This document shows positions 50,664-60,517 of a stretch of DNA of 64,000 nt, one piece after another. Each line of letters starts with the position of its first letter. Positions within the stretch are counted from its first letter, which is position 1. The DNA is from Malassezia japonica (taxonomy: Eukaryota > Basidiomycota > Malasseziomycetes > Malasseziales > Malasseziaceae), in assembly GCF_029542785.1 (NCBI RefSeq), contig NC_083375.1, forward strand, positions 637,389 to 701,388, written 5' to 3'. The position numbers were made by a program, and so were the translations under genes. The notes under the pieces were generated by a model that worked only from the letters and a program-made list of their open reading frames with translations, was not told where the DNA came from and searched no databases.

Positions 50664-52134
50664 ATGGCTTTTAGGAGAGGCGATATTAAACGAGTTGCTG
50701 TTATCGGCGCTGGGCCCTCAGGTGCTATCGCACTAGACAGCCTTGTCCGTGAGCGAGCGTTTGATGACGTCCGGGTGTTTGAACGCCGTGAGAAAGCTGG
50801 AGGAGTATGGTAGGTCGTATTTCGCTCATTATAGGATTGATGATGGTCTACTTGTAAAGCAAGGCCTTCCGACTGGAATCCACCGTGAACAAGACATCGA
50901 CCCTCCACTCATTCCCCCAGCGTCAGTTCCGGCCAAGACGGAGAAATGTGATCAAAATCGTTATGATTCCACTCCAATTTATTCGTACTTGGAGACTAAT
51001 ATTGATGCACACGTAATGGAGTTCACTCAGGAGCCTATTCCAGACCAGCCAACGCCAGAATCAATCGCCAGGTTCGGGCCTAATACTCCCTTCCGTCATC
51101 ATTCTGTGATTCAAAAATACGTGGAGGGCCTATTTGAGCGCAATGACTACCAAACGCACGTTGAATACAATGTGACAGTTGAAAGTGTTGTCAAGCAAGG
51201 AAATGAATGGGTATTGACACTTCGCCGATCCGAACTCGAGCACGATTTCTGGTGGCAGGAGCACTTCGACGCTGTTGCCGTATGCTCTGGGCATTACAGT
51301 GTCCCATTCATCCCTGACATTCCTGGGCTGTCGGAAATGGCTTCGTTATATCCTGGTAGCGTGGAGCATACAAAGTCGTTCCGCCACAGAGAAGATTATC
51401 GCAATTTGAACGTCGTCATCGTCGGTGGAAATATTTCGGCCATGGACGCTGCCTTTGACATTGTGGACTGTGCGAAACACGTCGGAGTAGCAATGAGGGG
51501 GAAGCCACATCCATATTTCACGGATACAGTTTTCACTCACCCTTTCATTTATCGCCACTCGGGTATAGATCACATCGTGCCTGAGGATAGAAGTGTTCAT
51601 TATCTCGATGGGACTATCCAGTCAAATGTGGACAAAATCATACTCGGAACTGGATATAGATTCAGTCTCCCATTCTTACAGCAGAAAAATGTCCTCAACA
51701 ATCGTATTCATGGAATATTTCAACACGTTGTTGACATCCACGATCCCTCCTTGGCCTTTATTGGCGCAGTCTCTGCCGGTCTGACATTCAAAACATTTGA
51801 ATGGCAAGCTGTCCTTGCGAGTCGCTTATGGTCCGGGCGTTGTGCTTTGCCTAGCACCGAGGAACAATACAAATGGGAACAGGACCGTGTCAAAGAAAGA
51901 GGAGACAGTATAAAGTTCACGGTCCAATATCCCGATTTTGAAGAGTACTTCAATACGGTGAGGGATTTGGCTGGGAACGAAGGCCCGGGTCGAAAGCTTC
52001 CTAAATTTGACCACTCTTGGGAAGAAAGATTTAATGCATGCATAAAGTTGCGCATTTCTCGGTGGATCGCGGATATCGAAAGAGCCCACAAGGCAAAGAG
52101 CGACGCACAAGACCAAAAGTACCTTCATTTATAG
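50664..52134 (+). CDS. Flavin-containing monooxygenase
   Basis: Exons 50664-50809 and 50835-52134 with a 25-nt intron encode 481 aa. The FAD-binding Rossmann motif is VAVIGAGPSG near residue 10, and the join gives EKAGGVWIDDG, the conserved GGxW of FMOs. The FMO fingerprint reads YPGSVEHTKSFR (F-x-G-x-x-x-H-x-x-x-Y/F-like), and the NADPH motif is VVIVGGNISAMDAAFDI. Role: oxygenation of a nitrogen- or sulfur-containing small molecule. It is the only gene right of 46.6 kb in which I find an intron. It is divergent from the TauD-type gene (255 bp) and convergent with the next oxygenase (189 bp). Confidence 0.87.
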
Positions 52135-52323
52135 AAACAATAATACAGACTGGACACAAAGAGCCCTTCTCGAATACATTATCTCTTGTAATACTGGCAT
52201 CCTCTATCTAAACTTCAAGGAGTTCTACCTCCGTTACACTTTTTACCAGGCCATCTAAGAGGCAATGAGCACATAATTGAATAAAAAATTGATCGTGTCA
52301 ATATAGTTGCTACTTCGTTTAAA

Positions 52324-53514
52324 CTAAGCCGAGACAGTCTTAGGCAACGGTTTCTGCTGGGTGTCATTGTACAGAGTAACATGATGACCGGCAATAATTT
52401 CGTGGTGATGACCATCGTCACCCAGCGTGGAGTGCTTTTGGCCGTAGCGGGAGATCCTAAGAGCGTTCCACTCCTGAGAAGTCGGAATAGGTTCTCCCTT
52501 GCGAATGCGCTCGTCCCAGAAGTTGTGACTCTTGTAAGCCTCTTGCGCAACAGGAGAATCCTCAATCGGAAGAAGCTTAACGTCGTTATCGAACATGGCA
52601 AAGTAGAGGACATTTAGGCGGCGGTACTGCAGCTGGTCTTCCGGAGGCGCAATGACACGGTGAATAGTAGCACGGAGATATCCACCCGACAGGAAATGCA
52701 GCGAATCACCAAGGTTGACAATCAGTGCATTAGGCTTGTGGCGAACAGTGCGCCAGACGTCGTCCTTCCCAAGGACCTGCAGGGAAGCAATGGGCTGCGA
52801 CCACAAGATAGTGACGCTGCCAAAGTCCGTGTGGCCCTGGATGCGCACGCCTTTAGAGGCAACATCATCTTCCTTAGGAGGTTTGTTGACAAGCATGTAA
52901 CGGAGGAAATCGTCACCCTCCGTCTCGTAGTTCTTGGAAAGATTCCAGAGATAATCATAAGGGACCTTCAGAACCAGCGAAAGCGCAGACAGAATCTTGC
53001 GAGCAACAACATCATGGTTGAATCGGGCAAAGTCATGGATCTCATCCAAGAAAGGCTGGATAGACTTGGGGTACTTCTTGTCTGCCACGTCACGCTGGTA
53101 AGCAGCAGAGCCGAAGTTCCATTGCTCGATACGGTCAGCCACGTTTTCGATCTTCCAGTGACCAGCCTGCTTGTAGCCACAGTAGCTTCCAGTGTTGACG
53201 ATGTCCGCAGTGAAATCTTCCTTATCCTTTTGAGGAATTTTGTCGAACGTGTGTTGTCCAACAGAGTACTGGCGAAGCACCTGATCGTACGACAGGCCGT
53301 GGTTTTCGGCGTAGATAAACCCAACATTGGCGAGGGCGTCGCCAAGATCATTCACAATTTGCTCAGGTACCTGAGAGAATCCTTCTCCAGTGATCTGAGA
53401 GAGGTCCAGGGTGTAGAGAGGAGCCCAGTTAACTTGGTCTCCAAGTTGGGTCTCCTTGGGAGGGGTCCAAGGCTCCACAGGAATGTCAGGGGCGTTTTGC
53501 GGCTTGGTAGTCAT
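52324..53514 (-). CDS. 2-oxoglutarate/Fe(II) oxygenase of the isopenicillin N synthase type
   Basis: Single exon of 396 aa from the ATG at 53514. The N-terminal DIOX_N region includes GFIYAENHGLSYDQVLRQ. The catalytic jelly roll has iron ligands His228 and Asp230 (GHTDFGSVT) and His285 (TIHRVIAPP); the R-x-S-type co-substrate position appears as Y-R-R-L-N, with no clear serine. The segment LNVLYFAMFDN follows. Fungal members hydroxylate nucleobases, amino acids or secondary metabolites; no substrate can be assigned. Divergent from the SSS transporter across 472 bp, which suggests a shared pathway. Confidence 0.85.
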   Translation of the reverse strand: MTTKPQNAPDIPVEPWTPPKETQLGDQVNWAPLYTLDLSQITGEGFSQVPEQIVNDLGDALANVGFIYAENHGLSYDQVLRQYSVGQHTFDKIPQKDKEDFTADIVNTGSYCGYKQAGHWKIENVADRIEQWNFGSAAYQRDVADKKYPKSIQPFLDEIHDFARFNHDVVARKILSALSLVLKVPYDYLWNLSKNYETEGDDFLRYMLVNKPPKEDDVASKGVRIQGHTDFGSVTILWSQPIASLQVLGKDDVWRTVRHKPNALIVNLGDSLHFLSGGYLRATIHRVIAPPEDQLQYRRLNVLYFAMFDNDVKLLPIEDSPVAQEAYKSHNFWDERIRKGEPIPTSQEWNALRISRYGQKHSTLGDDGHHHEIIAGHHVTLYNDTQQKPLPKTVSA

Positions 53515-53986
53515 TGTAAAGCAGGGGAACAATGATGTAGGGATATCGAACTTGGGAGCGCCAATTTATGTCTTTCATGGCTACTACAAGTTTCCGAGCT
53601 TTTCACGGGCATGATGCCGTTTCCCCGCGGTCGCTCTTACCTCGACGTCACTTGATTAGGTGATAGTGGGGTGAAATGCGCAATGTGGAGGTGAAATCAC
53701 CTTAGATTGACGACGCCTTCAGCCACTCTTGGCCCGGTGATTTGCTCTTCAGATCAATCTCAGAAAGGATTGGTCGAACAAGACGCCCATAGCGTGACAT
53801 TGATTGTAATACAAGTATTCTTACAGTTTTATGGACCATCACATTCAGTATTCTTTGCGCAATCGCACCATCGTGACCATGGCGTGCCGGGGTCGGGACA
53901 CAAAGGCGGTGCAGTCAGCTTGGACTTTGGAGTTTATGTAAAGCGATACCTTCTCCATAGTTACATTTTTTCTCGTTTTCCTTACC
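53515..53986. promoter_or_regulatory. 472-bp divergent promoter, oxygenase/transporter
   Basis: Bidirectional region between two metabolic genes. AT-rich tracts lie close to both starts. No clear TATAAA or known operator recognised; a GATTAGGTGATAG segment near 53655 resembles neither a clear GATA pair nor the TTAGTCAGCA motif. Confidence 0.4.
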
Positions 53987-55984
53987 ATGGCTCAAGACAC
54001 AATAGATCCACCACTCTCTCAAGGATGGGGTTACGGTGTAATTATTGGCATCGGCATAGCTTTTGCCATTGCAATGATGGGAATTACGCATTTGCTCCGC
54101 AAGTATAGCCATGAGGATAACTCCAACTTTGAAACCTATTCAACAGCCGGTCGCAGTGTAGGCGTTGGATTGACAGCTACGGCTGTTATTTCTTCTTGGG
54201 CATGGAGCACAGCACTACTTTCGAGCAGCACGGTGACATATTCATATGGTGTTGGCGGAGCTTTTTGGTTTGGCGCGGGATGCATTGTTCAGATTTGCTT
54301 GTTTGCCCTACTCGCCATTCAATCGAAATTGAAAACACCACATGCCCATACCATTTTAGAAGTGGTAAAGGCCCGTTATGGATCTATTGCGCATATTGTG
54401 TACATGACCTTGTGTCTCATCAACAACTTAATTGCTGTTATTAATATGCTTTTAGGTGCATCCGCTTCGATTTCAGCTCTTACAGGGATGCATGTAGTCG
54501 CATCCATCTTCCTTCTCCCTCTTGGCGTATGTTTGTACACAATAAGCGGAGGACTGCGCGCCACCTTTGTCACTGACTGGGCTCATACAGTCGCACTGTT
54601 CATTATTGTTCTGTACCTCTCCATCAAAACTTTGACAAGTCCTCAAATTGGCTCCCTGCACGACCTATGGGACACAATCCGTGAAACTGCGGGGAAATCG
54701 CCTATCTCTGGTAATTATAACGGGTCATATTTGACTATGACTTCGCCAAGTGCAGTTGAATTTGGAATTCTGCACACGCTAGGGAATTTTGGACTAGTCA
54801 TCATGGATTCATCGTATTGGCAAAAGGCGTATTCTGCAGACGTGGCAGCAGCTGTGCCCGGGTACTTACTCGGTGGAGTGATCTACTTTGGCCTCCCTTG
54901 GTGTCTCGGAACAGTCATGGGACTTGGATCTTTGTCACTTCAAAACTTTCCCTCATGGCCAGCGTTTGGACGTGAATTGTCAACAACTGAATTAAATGCC
55001 GGTTTAATTCTCCCTTACTCTGGCATGGCTGTTGCCGGAAAGGCAGGTGCTGTGGCGGTTGTTATTGTTGTTTTTATGGCAGTTACCTCTACTATGTCGG
55101 CTGAGCTTATTGCTGTGTCGAGCATCATTTCAAGTGACGTCTATCACACGTATTTGAAGCGTGATGCCTCTGGGAAACAAATTATGCGGGTATCTCATCT
55201 CGCTTGTATTGGATTCACTATCGTTGGATGCGCAGTCTCGGTCGCAGTCTATTACGCTGGTATATCTTTGACGTGGACATTATACTTTTTGGGTGTGATC
55301 ACATGCCCTGGCATGATCACTATGCCATTGACGGTCCTTTGGAGTCGTCAGTCAAAGGTTGCTGCTATTGTTTCCCCAATTCTAGGACTTGCTGGAGGCC
55401 TCGCAACTTGGATTACCACTGCGAAAAAATATGGAAATGGCGTCGTTTCCGTCGAGACTACTGGTTTGCTACTCCCATGCCTGTGGGGGTCAGTGGTTTC
55501 AACTTTTGTGCCCGCCATTTTCACAGTTATTCTTTCTTTTACCTTCCCGACAAAAGCATTCCAATGGGAAAAGTTCCAAGAAATTGAGCTCATCGACGAC
55601 AAATCGAGTCAAAACAGCTCATTGGGACTTGACGAACAGGAGAAAGTTTCCAATGACTCTCATGCTTCCTATGAATTCTCGAAGGATTTGGAGTCGCCCA
55701 CTAAACCAGAAAAGCTAATTCCAACATATGACCAAGAAAAGTACATGCGAAAGATGTCTATCTTCTCTGGAGCAGCTGGTGCTTTCGCATTCCTCGTCGT
55801 TTGGATTATTTGGCCGTTTTCTATGTACGGTACTCGGTTTGAGTTTGGTCCTAAATTTTTGAGTGGCTGGCTTGTCGTCTCTGTAATCTGGGTATTCCTT
55901 GGATTATTGGTGATTTTACTCCTGCCACCTTTTGACGGAAGGCGACAGATCACGACCATCATCAAAGGGGTATCTGGAAGGTAG
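53987..55984 (+). CDS. DUR3: Sodium:solute symporter family transporter, Dur3 urea-type
   Basis: Single exon of 665 aa with about 14-15 hydrophobic segments. Typical SSS blocks: NFETYSTAGRSVGVGLTATAVISSWAWSTALLSSS near residues 45-80, GGLRATFVTDWAHTV near 185, and TSTMSAELIAVSSIISSDVYHTYL near 365-385. The length and the AGRS...SSWAWSTALL region match fungal Dur3 urea/polyamine transporters. A hydrophilic loop rich in S/E/K (about 525-590) precedes the last two TMs. Role: likely uptake of urea or a related small nitrogen compound across the plasma membrane; specificity is inferred. No introns. Confidence 0.88.
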   Translation: MAQDTIDPPLSQGWGYGVIIGIGIAFAIAMMGITHLLRKYSHEDNSNFETYSTAGRSVGVGLTATAVISSWAWSTALLSSSTVTYSYGVGGAFWFGAGCIVQICLFALLAIQSKLKTPHAHTILEVVKARYGSIAHIVYMTLCLINNLIAVINMLLGASASISALTGMHVVASIFLLPLGVCLYTISGGLRATFVTDWAHTVALFIIVLYLSIKTLTSPQIGSLHDLWDTIRETAGKSPISGNYNGSYLTMTSPSAVEFGILHTLGNFGLVIMDSSYWQKAYSADVAAAVPGYLLGGVIYFGLPWCLGTVMGLGSLSLQNFPSWPAFGRELSTTELNAGLILPYSGMAVAGKAGAVAVVIVVFMAVTSTMSAELIAVSSIISSDVYHTYLKRDASGKQIMRVSHLACIGFTIVGCAVSVAVYYAGISLTWTLYFLGVITCPGMITMPLTVLWSRQSKVAAIVSPILGLAGGLATWITTAKKYGNGVVSVETTGLLLPCLWGSVVSTFVPAIFTVILSFTFPTKAFQWEKFQEIELIDDKSSQNSSLGLDEQEKVSNDSHASYEFSKDLESPTKPEKLIPTYDQEKYMRKMSIFSGAAGAFAFLVVWIIWPFSMYGTRFEFGPKFLSGWLVVSVIWVFLGLLVILLLPPFDGRRQITTIIKGVSGR

Positions 55985-56072
55985 CCTGTAGTTGCGTTTC
56001 TAAGCCTGCGCATAATTCCGAAATGGTTACTTCCGCGATCAAATCCAAGTAACAGTTGGCTCGTGCGTACGA

Positions 56073-56080
56073 TGACGTCA
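56073..56080. promoter_or_regulatory. Palindromic TGACGTCA (CRE) upstream of photolyase
   Basis: A perfect 8-bp ATF/CREB-type bZIP site lies 90 bp upstream of the photolyase ATG. Binding is inferred from consensus. Confidence 0.5.
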
Positions 56081-56169
56081 CCGGTCTTGAAACATTGGTA
56101 TATCCCCGCTTTGCACTGGTTTCCTTTGTGACACGACAGCCTTGTCGTTCGCTGAGCAAGTATCGCAAC

Positions 56170-57951
56170 ATGGTAATTTTGGTAGTTTTAGGCGCATGTT
56201 TGCGTACGTTGGATAATCCTGCCCTAAGCTACGCATTAGCAAAAGGTGCGGCAAGTGGCGGCTCTGTAATTGCGTGCTACATCGAAGATCCTACGCAACG
56301 CCTGCCAGGTGCTGCCTTTACGTGGTGGACCCGAAAGTCCCTGCCGCTCTTTCAACAACAGCTTGAAAAACTAAATGTCCCGTTACTATGTATTCGCGGA
56401 GCGCTTCCAAGTATTGCCCAAGCTCTCGTCGAGAATGCCTCGGAGAAAACGCGAATCACGGATGTATATATCAACCGTCGATGGGGCGGTACAACTGCAA
56501 CTGAAGATGCACGTTTCGTTCAAATTTGGAAGGAATCCAACGCATCTGTTTCGTTATATACTGCGCATACTTTACATGAGCCATGGGAACTGAAAACAGG
56601 GCAAGGCAACCCGTATCGAGTATACACTGCATTTTCTAAGCATTTTAGTGCTATAAAACCTCAGCTTATCGATGAACCTTTTACTCAAACTGCTGATTCT
56701 GATACTCGAGAGGCTCTCTACCAATTGCTTGATGATAATGAACACGTTCAGCTACTGGACTGGGCCGATCCGAACTCGACGTTTGATCCTCCTTGGGCAA
56801 AGGACTTTAATTGGGAGCCAGGTACAGCAGGTGCCCAAAGAGTCCTTGTCTCATTTTTAAGTGAGAGGATTGATGAGTATGGAAAAGCTCGAGATATCCC
56901 CTTCGAAAATGGAACTTCCCAATTGTCACCTTACTTGGCACATGGTGAAATCAGCCCCCATCGCGTATTGGATGCCGTACGCAAGAAACGTGCGCAACTG
57001 AAGGACGGTAAAGACACTTCTGCGGTTGAATCGGCAAACACTTTTGAAAAAGAATTGGTTTGGCGCGAATTTCAATACCACCTTCTTTTTCATGAGCCGG
57101 ATCTGGCTGAATCAAACCATAATCCGAGATTTGATGGACTGGATTGGTCTCAACCAGCAAGCGAGGGTGATATAAGAAGTTCGCTTGGTTCTTCTAAGAT
57201 TTCCCATCAGACTATGGATCGTTTGCAGATGACCGCAGCGTTTGAGTGTTGGAAATCCGGCCATACAGGCATTCCGATGGTTGATGCAGGAATGCGTCAG
57301 CTCTGGAAAACGGGCTGGATGCACAACCGAGTCCGAATGATTGTTGCGTCATTACTCACAAAGAACTTGAGGTTACACTGGCGTTTGGGTGAACAATGGT
57401 TCTGGGAGACACTAGTAGATGCTGACCCCGCAAGCAACCCCGGTAATTGGCAATGGACTGCCGGTACCGGTGCCGACGCATCTCCATTTTTCAGAATTTT
57501 TAACCCGGCACGCCAAGCGGACAATTTTGATGATCGATGCTCTTATGTGAGAACATGGATCCCAGAGCTGAAAAGTGTATCCACTAAAGAAATCCAGCAT
57601 GCGTACGAAAATCCCTCAATGGCTCAAGATGACTCTTCCTATGTCTCTGCCTTGAAGAACCCCTCTCCATCAAGCGCATGGGCATACCATTTTAACAGCA
57701 TGGCTCCAACGGAAGGTCATGATGAAGTATCGTTGTCAAATGGAGGAAGTCTGTACCCTGAGGACCAACCTTTATTCCGACCCAGTGCAGTTTCTAAATC
57801 AGAAACTGCATATCGACCCTGCATTGTGAACTTGAAGAGAAGCCGTGAAGCAGCCTTGGCATCATTTAAAGCAAGTGGCAGTGCATCTCGTAAACAAATG
57901 CCTGGACAGGCGGCTTCCCCTCGTGCTCCTAAACGGTTGAAGTCTGAGTGA
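56170..57951 (+). CDS. PHR1: Class I CPD photolyase
   Basis: Single exon of 593 aa. Family blocks include YINRRWGG, QLSPYLAHGEISPHRVLD, LVWREFQYHLLFHEPDL, TGIPMVDAGMRQLWKTGWMHNRVRMIVASLLTKNL and DADPASNPGNWQWTAGTGADASPFFRIFNP, which together define FAD-binding photolyases; ASNPGNWQW fits CPD repair. The usual N-terminal W-F-R-R-D-L-R is replaced by V-L-G-A-C-L-R (see findings). The C-terminal 100 residues form a basic tail with PRAPKRLK, a possible nuclear signal. Role: light-driven repair of cyclobutane pyrimidine dimers. Intronless, preceded by a CRE. Mitochondrial or nuclear location not determined. Confidence 0.92.
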   Translation: MVILVVLGACLRTLDNPALSYALAKGAASGGSVIACYIEDPTQRLPGAAFTWWTRKSLPLFQQQLEKLNVPLLCIRGALPSIAQALVENASEKTRITDVYINRRWGGTTATEDARFVQIWKESNASVSLYTAHTLHEPWELKTGQGNPYRVYTAFSKHFSAIKPQLIDEPFTQTADSDTREALYQLLDDNEHVQLLDWADPNSTFDPPWAKDFNWEPGTAGAQRVLVSFLSERIDEYGKARDIPFENGTSQLSPYLAHGEISPHRVLDAVRKKRAQLKDGKDTSAVESANTFEKELVWREFQYHLLFHEPDLAESNHNPRFDGLDWSQPASEGDIRSSLGSSKISHQTMDRLQMTAAFECWKSGHTGIPMVDAGMRQLWKTGWMHNRVRMIVASLLTKNLRLHWRLGEQWFWETLVDADPASNPGNWQWTAGTGADASPFFRIFNPARQADNFDDRCSYVRTWIPELKSVSTKEIQHAYENPSMAQDDSSYVSALKNPSPSSAWAYHFNSMAPTEGHDEVSLSNGGSLYPEDQPLFRPSAVSKSETAYRPCIVNLKRSREAALASFKASGSASRKQMPGQAASPRAPKRLKSE

Positions 57952-58676
57952 ACTGAGGTGTTTCTTAGCTAGTTTCGACCATGTTTTACGTAATTATCCA
58001 AAATGGGCCATTTTTAGAAATGAGACCTGAGCGCCGGTCATGTAGCTGACTACACGGCAATATGCCAAGCATCTTCCGAATTTGAAATAAGCCACAATAC
58101 CAGGACTTCATGGATAGCTTTTGCCAATGGAGCTGTGCTGTTAAACATCACCTAGTCGTCCGCGACCAACAGCTTTGTTATTGACTCGAAACATGACGAT
58201 ACACTGCTATGCACTTCAGCCGATCAATTGTTAATGTCAAGTAAGTTTATTATGAATATAGCGTGGTTGGCGAGAGACCTGAGTGCTATCTAGAAATAGA
58301 TCCACTTTCTCGACCTGTCTTGGTAGCGCCCATCACGAGGCTGATCAACTCAGCTTGAGCATGTTTATTAATACCACAATGTATGCAATAATTGGTTAAT
58401 ATATTCGCACGTGCATCCACTCCCCGGATTTCAGCCTTTGGTGTCGTGCGACTGGCGCCTTGGCGGCACGTTTCAAGCGCTTTGCACGTAGCTGATCCAA
58501 TTAGAATCCATATTTCCCGGAAAGGATCCACGTTCATGCTCGTTTCAAATTAATTCTTGGCATCAACTATTCCGTCGCTATCGTTGGGCGTTGTTTGCAA
58601 ACGTTCTTGGCAATGACTGGCCTTCCAAATTATACAAATAGCGCGCACCTTCGGGACGGTTCACCCTCTATCCGCA
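57952..58676. other. 725-bp AT-rich intergenic stretch
   Basis: This lies between photolyase and alkaline phosphatase. The only ATG-started open frame of note is 58286-58537 (minus, 83 codons), with no recognised similarity, no introns matching the local pattern and an unremarkable composition; I do not call it a gene. A TATACAAAT element near 58631 may serve the phosphatase. Confidence 0.5.
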
Positions 58677-60284
58677 ATGTTGTTCGATAAGCTTGTTGTT
58701 TCTATCGCCGTTGTGCTGGTGTGTCTGAGCAATGTCGAGGCCAAGAAGCGTTCGGTCGTGCAGATGATCAGCGATGGTTTCGGCCCCGCCTCTGAGACGC
58801 TGGCCCGTGACTTCCTGCAGGTCAAGGAGCACAAGTCTTGGGACAGCCAGCTCCCCCTTGACAAGCGCCTCATTGGCCAGATCAGCACTCGTTCGACTGA
58901 TTCGTTCGTTACCGACTCGGCTGCCAGTGCCACCGCGTACTCTTGTGGTCTCAAGAGTGTCAACGGTTACATCGGTGTTGACGTCGACGCCGTCCCTTGT
59001 GGTACTATTCTTGAGGCTGCCAAGGCAAAGGACTTCCACACCGCCCTCGTTACCACTTCGCGTGTGACTCACGCCACCCCTGCCTCGTGGTCGTCCCACA
59101 TCTACGATCGTGACCTCGAGAACGAAATTGCTGAGCAACAGCTTGGCAACTACACTCTTGGTCGCCAGGTCGACATTCTCTGGGGTGGTGGCCGTCGCCA
59201 GTTCGTGCCCAAGAGCGTGAAGGGCTCGTCGCGTGAGGATGACATTAACCTTATCAAGAAGGCCCAGCAGGATGGCTGGACTGTCGTTCAGAACCAGACT
59301 GAGTTCGAGACTTTCAAGAAGGGCGAGAACGTCTCGTTCCCTTCGCTTGGTCTTTTCACTATGAGCCACATGGCCTACGAGATCGACCGTGTCCCCGAGG
59401 ACGAGCCTAGCCTTACCGAGATGTCGATCGCTGCCCTCAACGCCCTCCACAAGGCCGACAAGCCGTTCTTCATTATGATTGAGGGCGCACGCATTGACCA
59501 TGCTGGCCACAACAACGACCCCGTCGGCCACATCTACGACATCATTGAGTACAACAAGGCTTTCGAGGCTGTGTCCAAGTGGATTGACGAGCACGACACC
59601 TCGGATGACGAGGATGGCCACGAGATCCTGCTTGTGTCGACCTCGGACCACGAGTGTGGTGGTCTCGCTCTCTCGTGGCAGCGCCCTGAGGACAAGACTG
59701 GCGAATACGCTTTCTACCCTGATGCTCTCCTTAAGGCCAAGCACTCGACCGAGTACCTGGCCGACCTCGCTTTCAGCAAGATCCGCAACGACACTTCTGA
59801 CGCTCGCTTCAAGTACATGAAGGAGGAGATTGTCGAGAAGAACCTCGGCGTTCACGATGTGTCTGACGACGAGATCAACCGTGCTGTTGAGCTTCTTGGC
59901 GAAGAGGATATTGTTCCTCTCACTCTCTGGCTCTCGAGCATCCTGAACTGGCGTGCGCAGCTCGACTGGAGCAGCGATGGCCACAGCGGTGTTGACGTCA
60001 ACCTGTACATGCACCAGAAGCACCCGAAGAAGGAAGTACTCGACGAGTTCCGCGGCAACCACGTTAACACTTGGATTGCCAACTTCACGCAGCGCTACCT
60101 TGATCTCGACCTTGACTCGGTAAGCCGTAAGCTCAACCACGGCAACTCCAGCGTTCCTGGCTCGGGCAGCTCCAACCACTCGACGCCTACTGGTGCCTAC
60201 AAGCACACTGTGAACCGCGTCGTCATGCCCGACCCCTTCCACAACGGTCGCGGCCGTCGCTCGCACTTTGGTCGCCACGACTAA
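58677..60284 (+). CDS. Secreted alkaline phosphatase
   Basis: Single exon of 535 aa. Residues 1-22 form a signal peptide (LVVSIAVVLVCLSNVEA). The catalytic serine is Ser81 in VTDSAASATAYSCG. Metal ligands include Asp33 (QMISDGFG), the IEGARIDHAGHNND block and STSDHECGGL. Glycosylation sequons (NYT, NVS, NDT, NFT) are present. The C-terminus is Ser/Gly/His-rich without a clear GPI hydrophobic end. Role: extracellular or vacuolar hydrolysis of phosphate esters. Codon choice is visibly GC-rich and C-ending, unlike its AT-rich neighbours, suggesting strong expression. It resembles fungal Pho8-type enzymes. Confidence 0.93.
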   Translation: MLFDKLVVSIAVVLVCLSNVEAKKRSVVQMISDGFGPASETLARDFLQVKEHKSWDSQLPLDKRLIGQISTRSTDSFVTDSAASATAYSCGLKSVNGYIGVDVDAVPCGTILEAAKAKDFHTALVTTSRVTHATPASWSSHIYDRDLENEIAEQQLGNYTLGRQVDILWGGGRRQFVPKSVKGSSREDDINLIKKAQQDGWTVVQNQTEFETFKKGENVSFPSLGLFTMSHMAYEIDRVPEDEPSLTEMSIAALNALHKADKPFFIMIEGARIDHAGHNNDPVGHIYDIIEYNKAFEAVSKWIDEHDTSDDEDGHEILLVSTSDHECGGLALSWQRPEDKTGEYAFYPDALLKAKHSTEYLADLAFSKIRNDTSDARFKYMKEEIVEKNLGVHDVSDDEINRAVELLGEEDIVPLTLWLSSILNWRAQLDWSSDGHSGVDVNLYMHQKHPKKEVLDEFRGNHVNTWIANFTQRYLDLDLDSVSRKLNHGNSSVPGSGSSNHSTPTGAYKHTVNRVVMPDPFHNGRGRRSHFGRHD

Positions 60285-60517
60285 GTTGTAATTTGGATAG
60301 TTTGTTTAAGGGAATTGAAGGTAATGCGATTTACCTTGTTCTACATTCATTTAATATTGTAGCGCGTGCTTGGATTATCTTTGACACCGCTTGGTCGCTT
60401 TGCATGCCACCACAACAGTATCAATAGTGGGACGCGGGGTATCCCTGTGCTATTTTCAACGCATTTAATTACGGTCACAATTTAATTCCGTGCTAATTCA
60501 AAATTAATCAGACACAA

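Noticed and set aside
58286..58537. 83-codon minus-strand ORF with ATG
   Set aside because: Isolated, short, unrecognised and without promoter or intron evidence; possible relic, not supported as a gene.
58668..60278. 536-codon frame antisense to the entire alkaline phosphatase
   Set aside because: Produced by the strong C-ending codon usage of the phosphatase; repetitive Val/Leu/Arg text without a domain.
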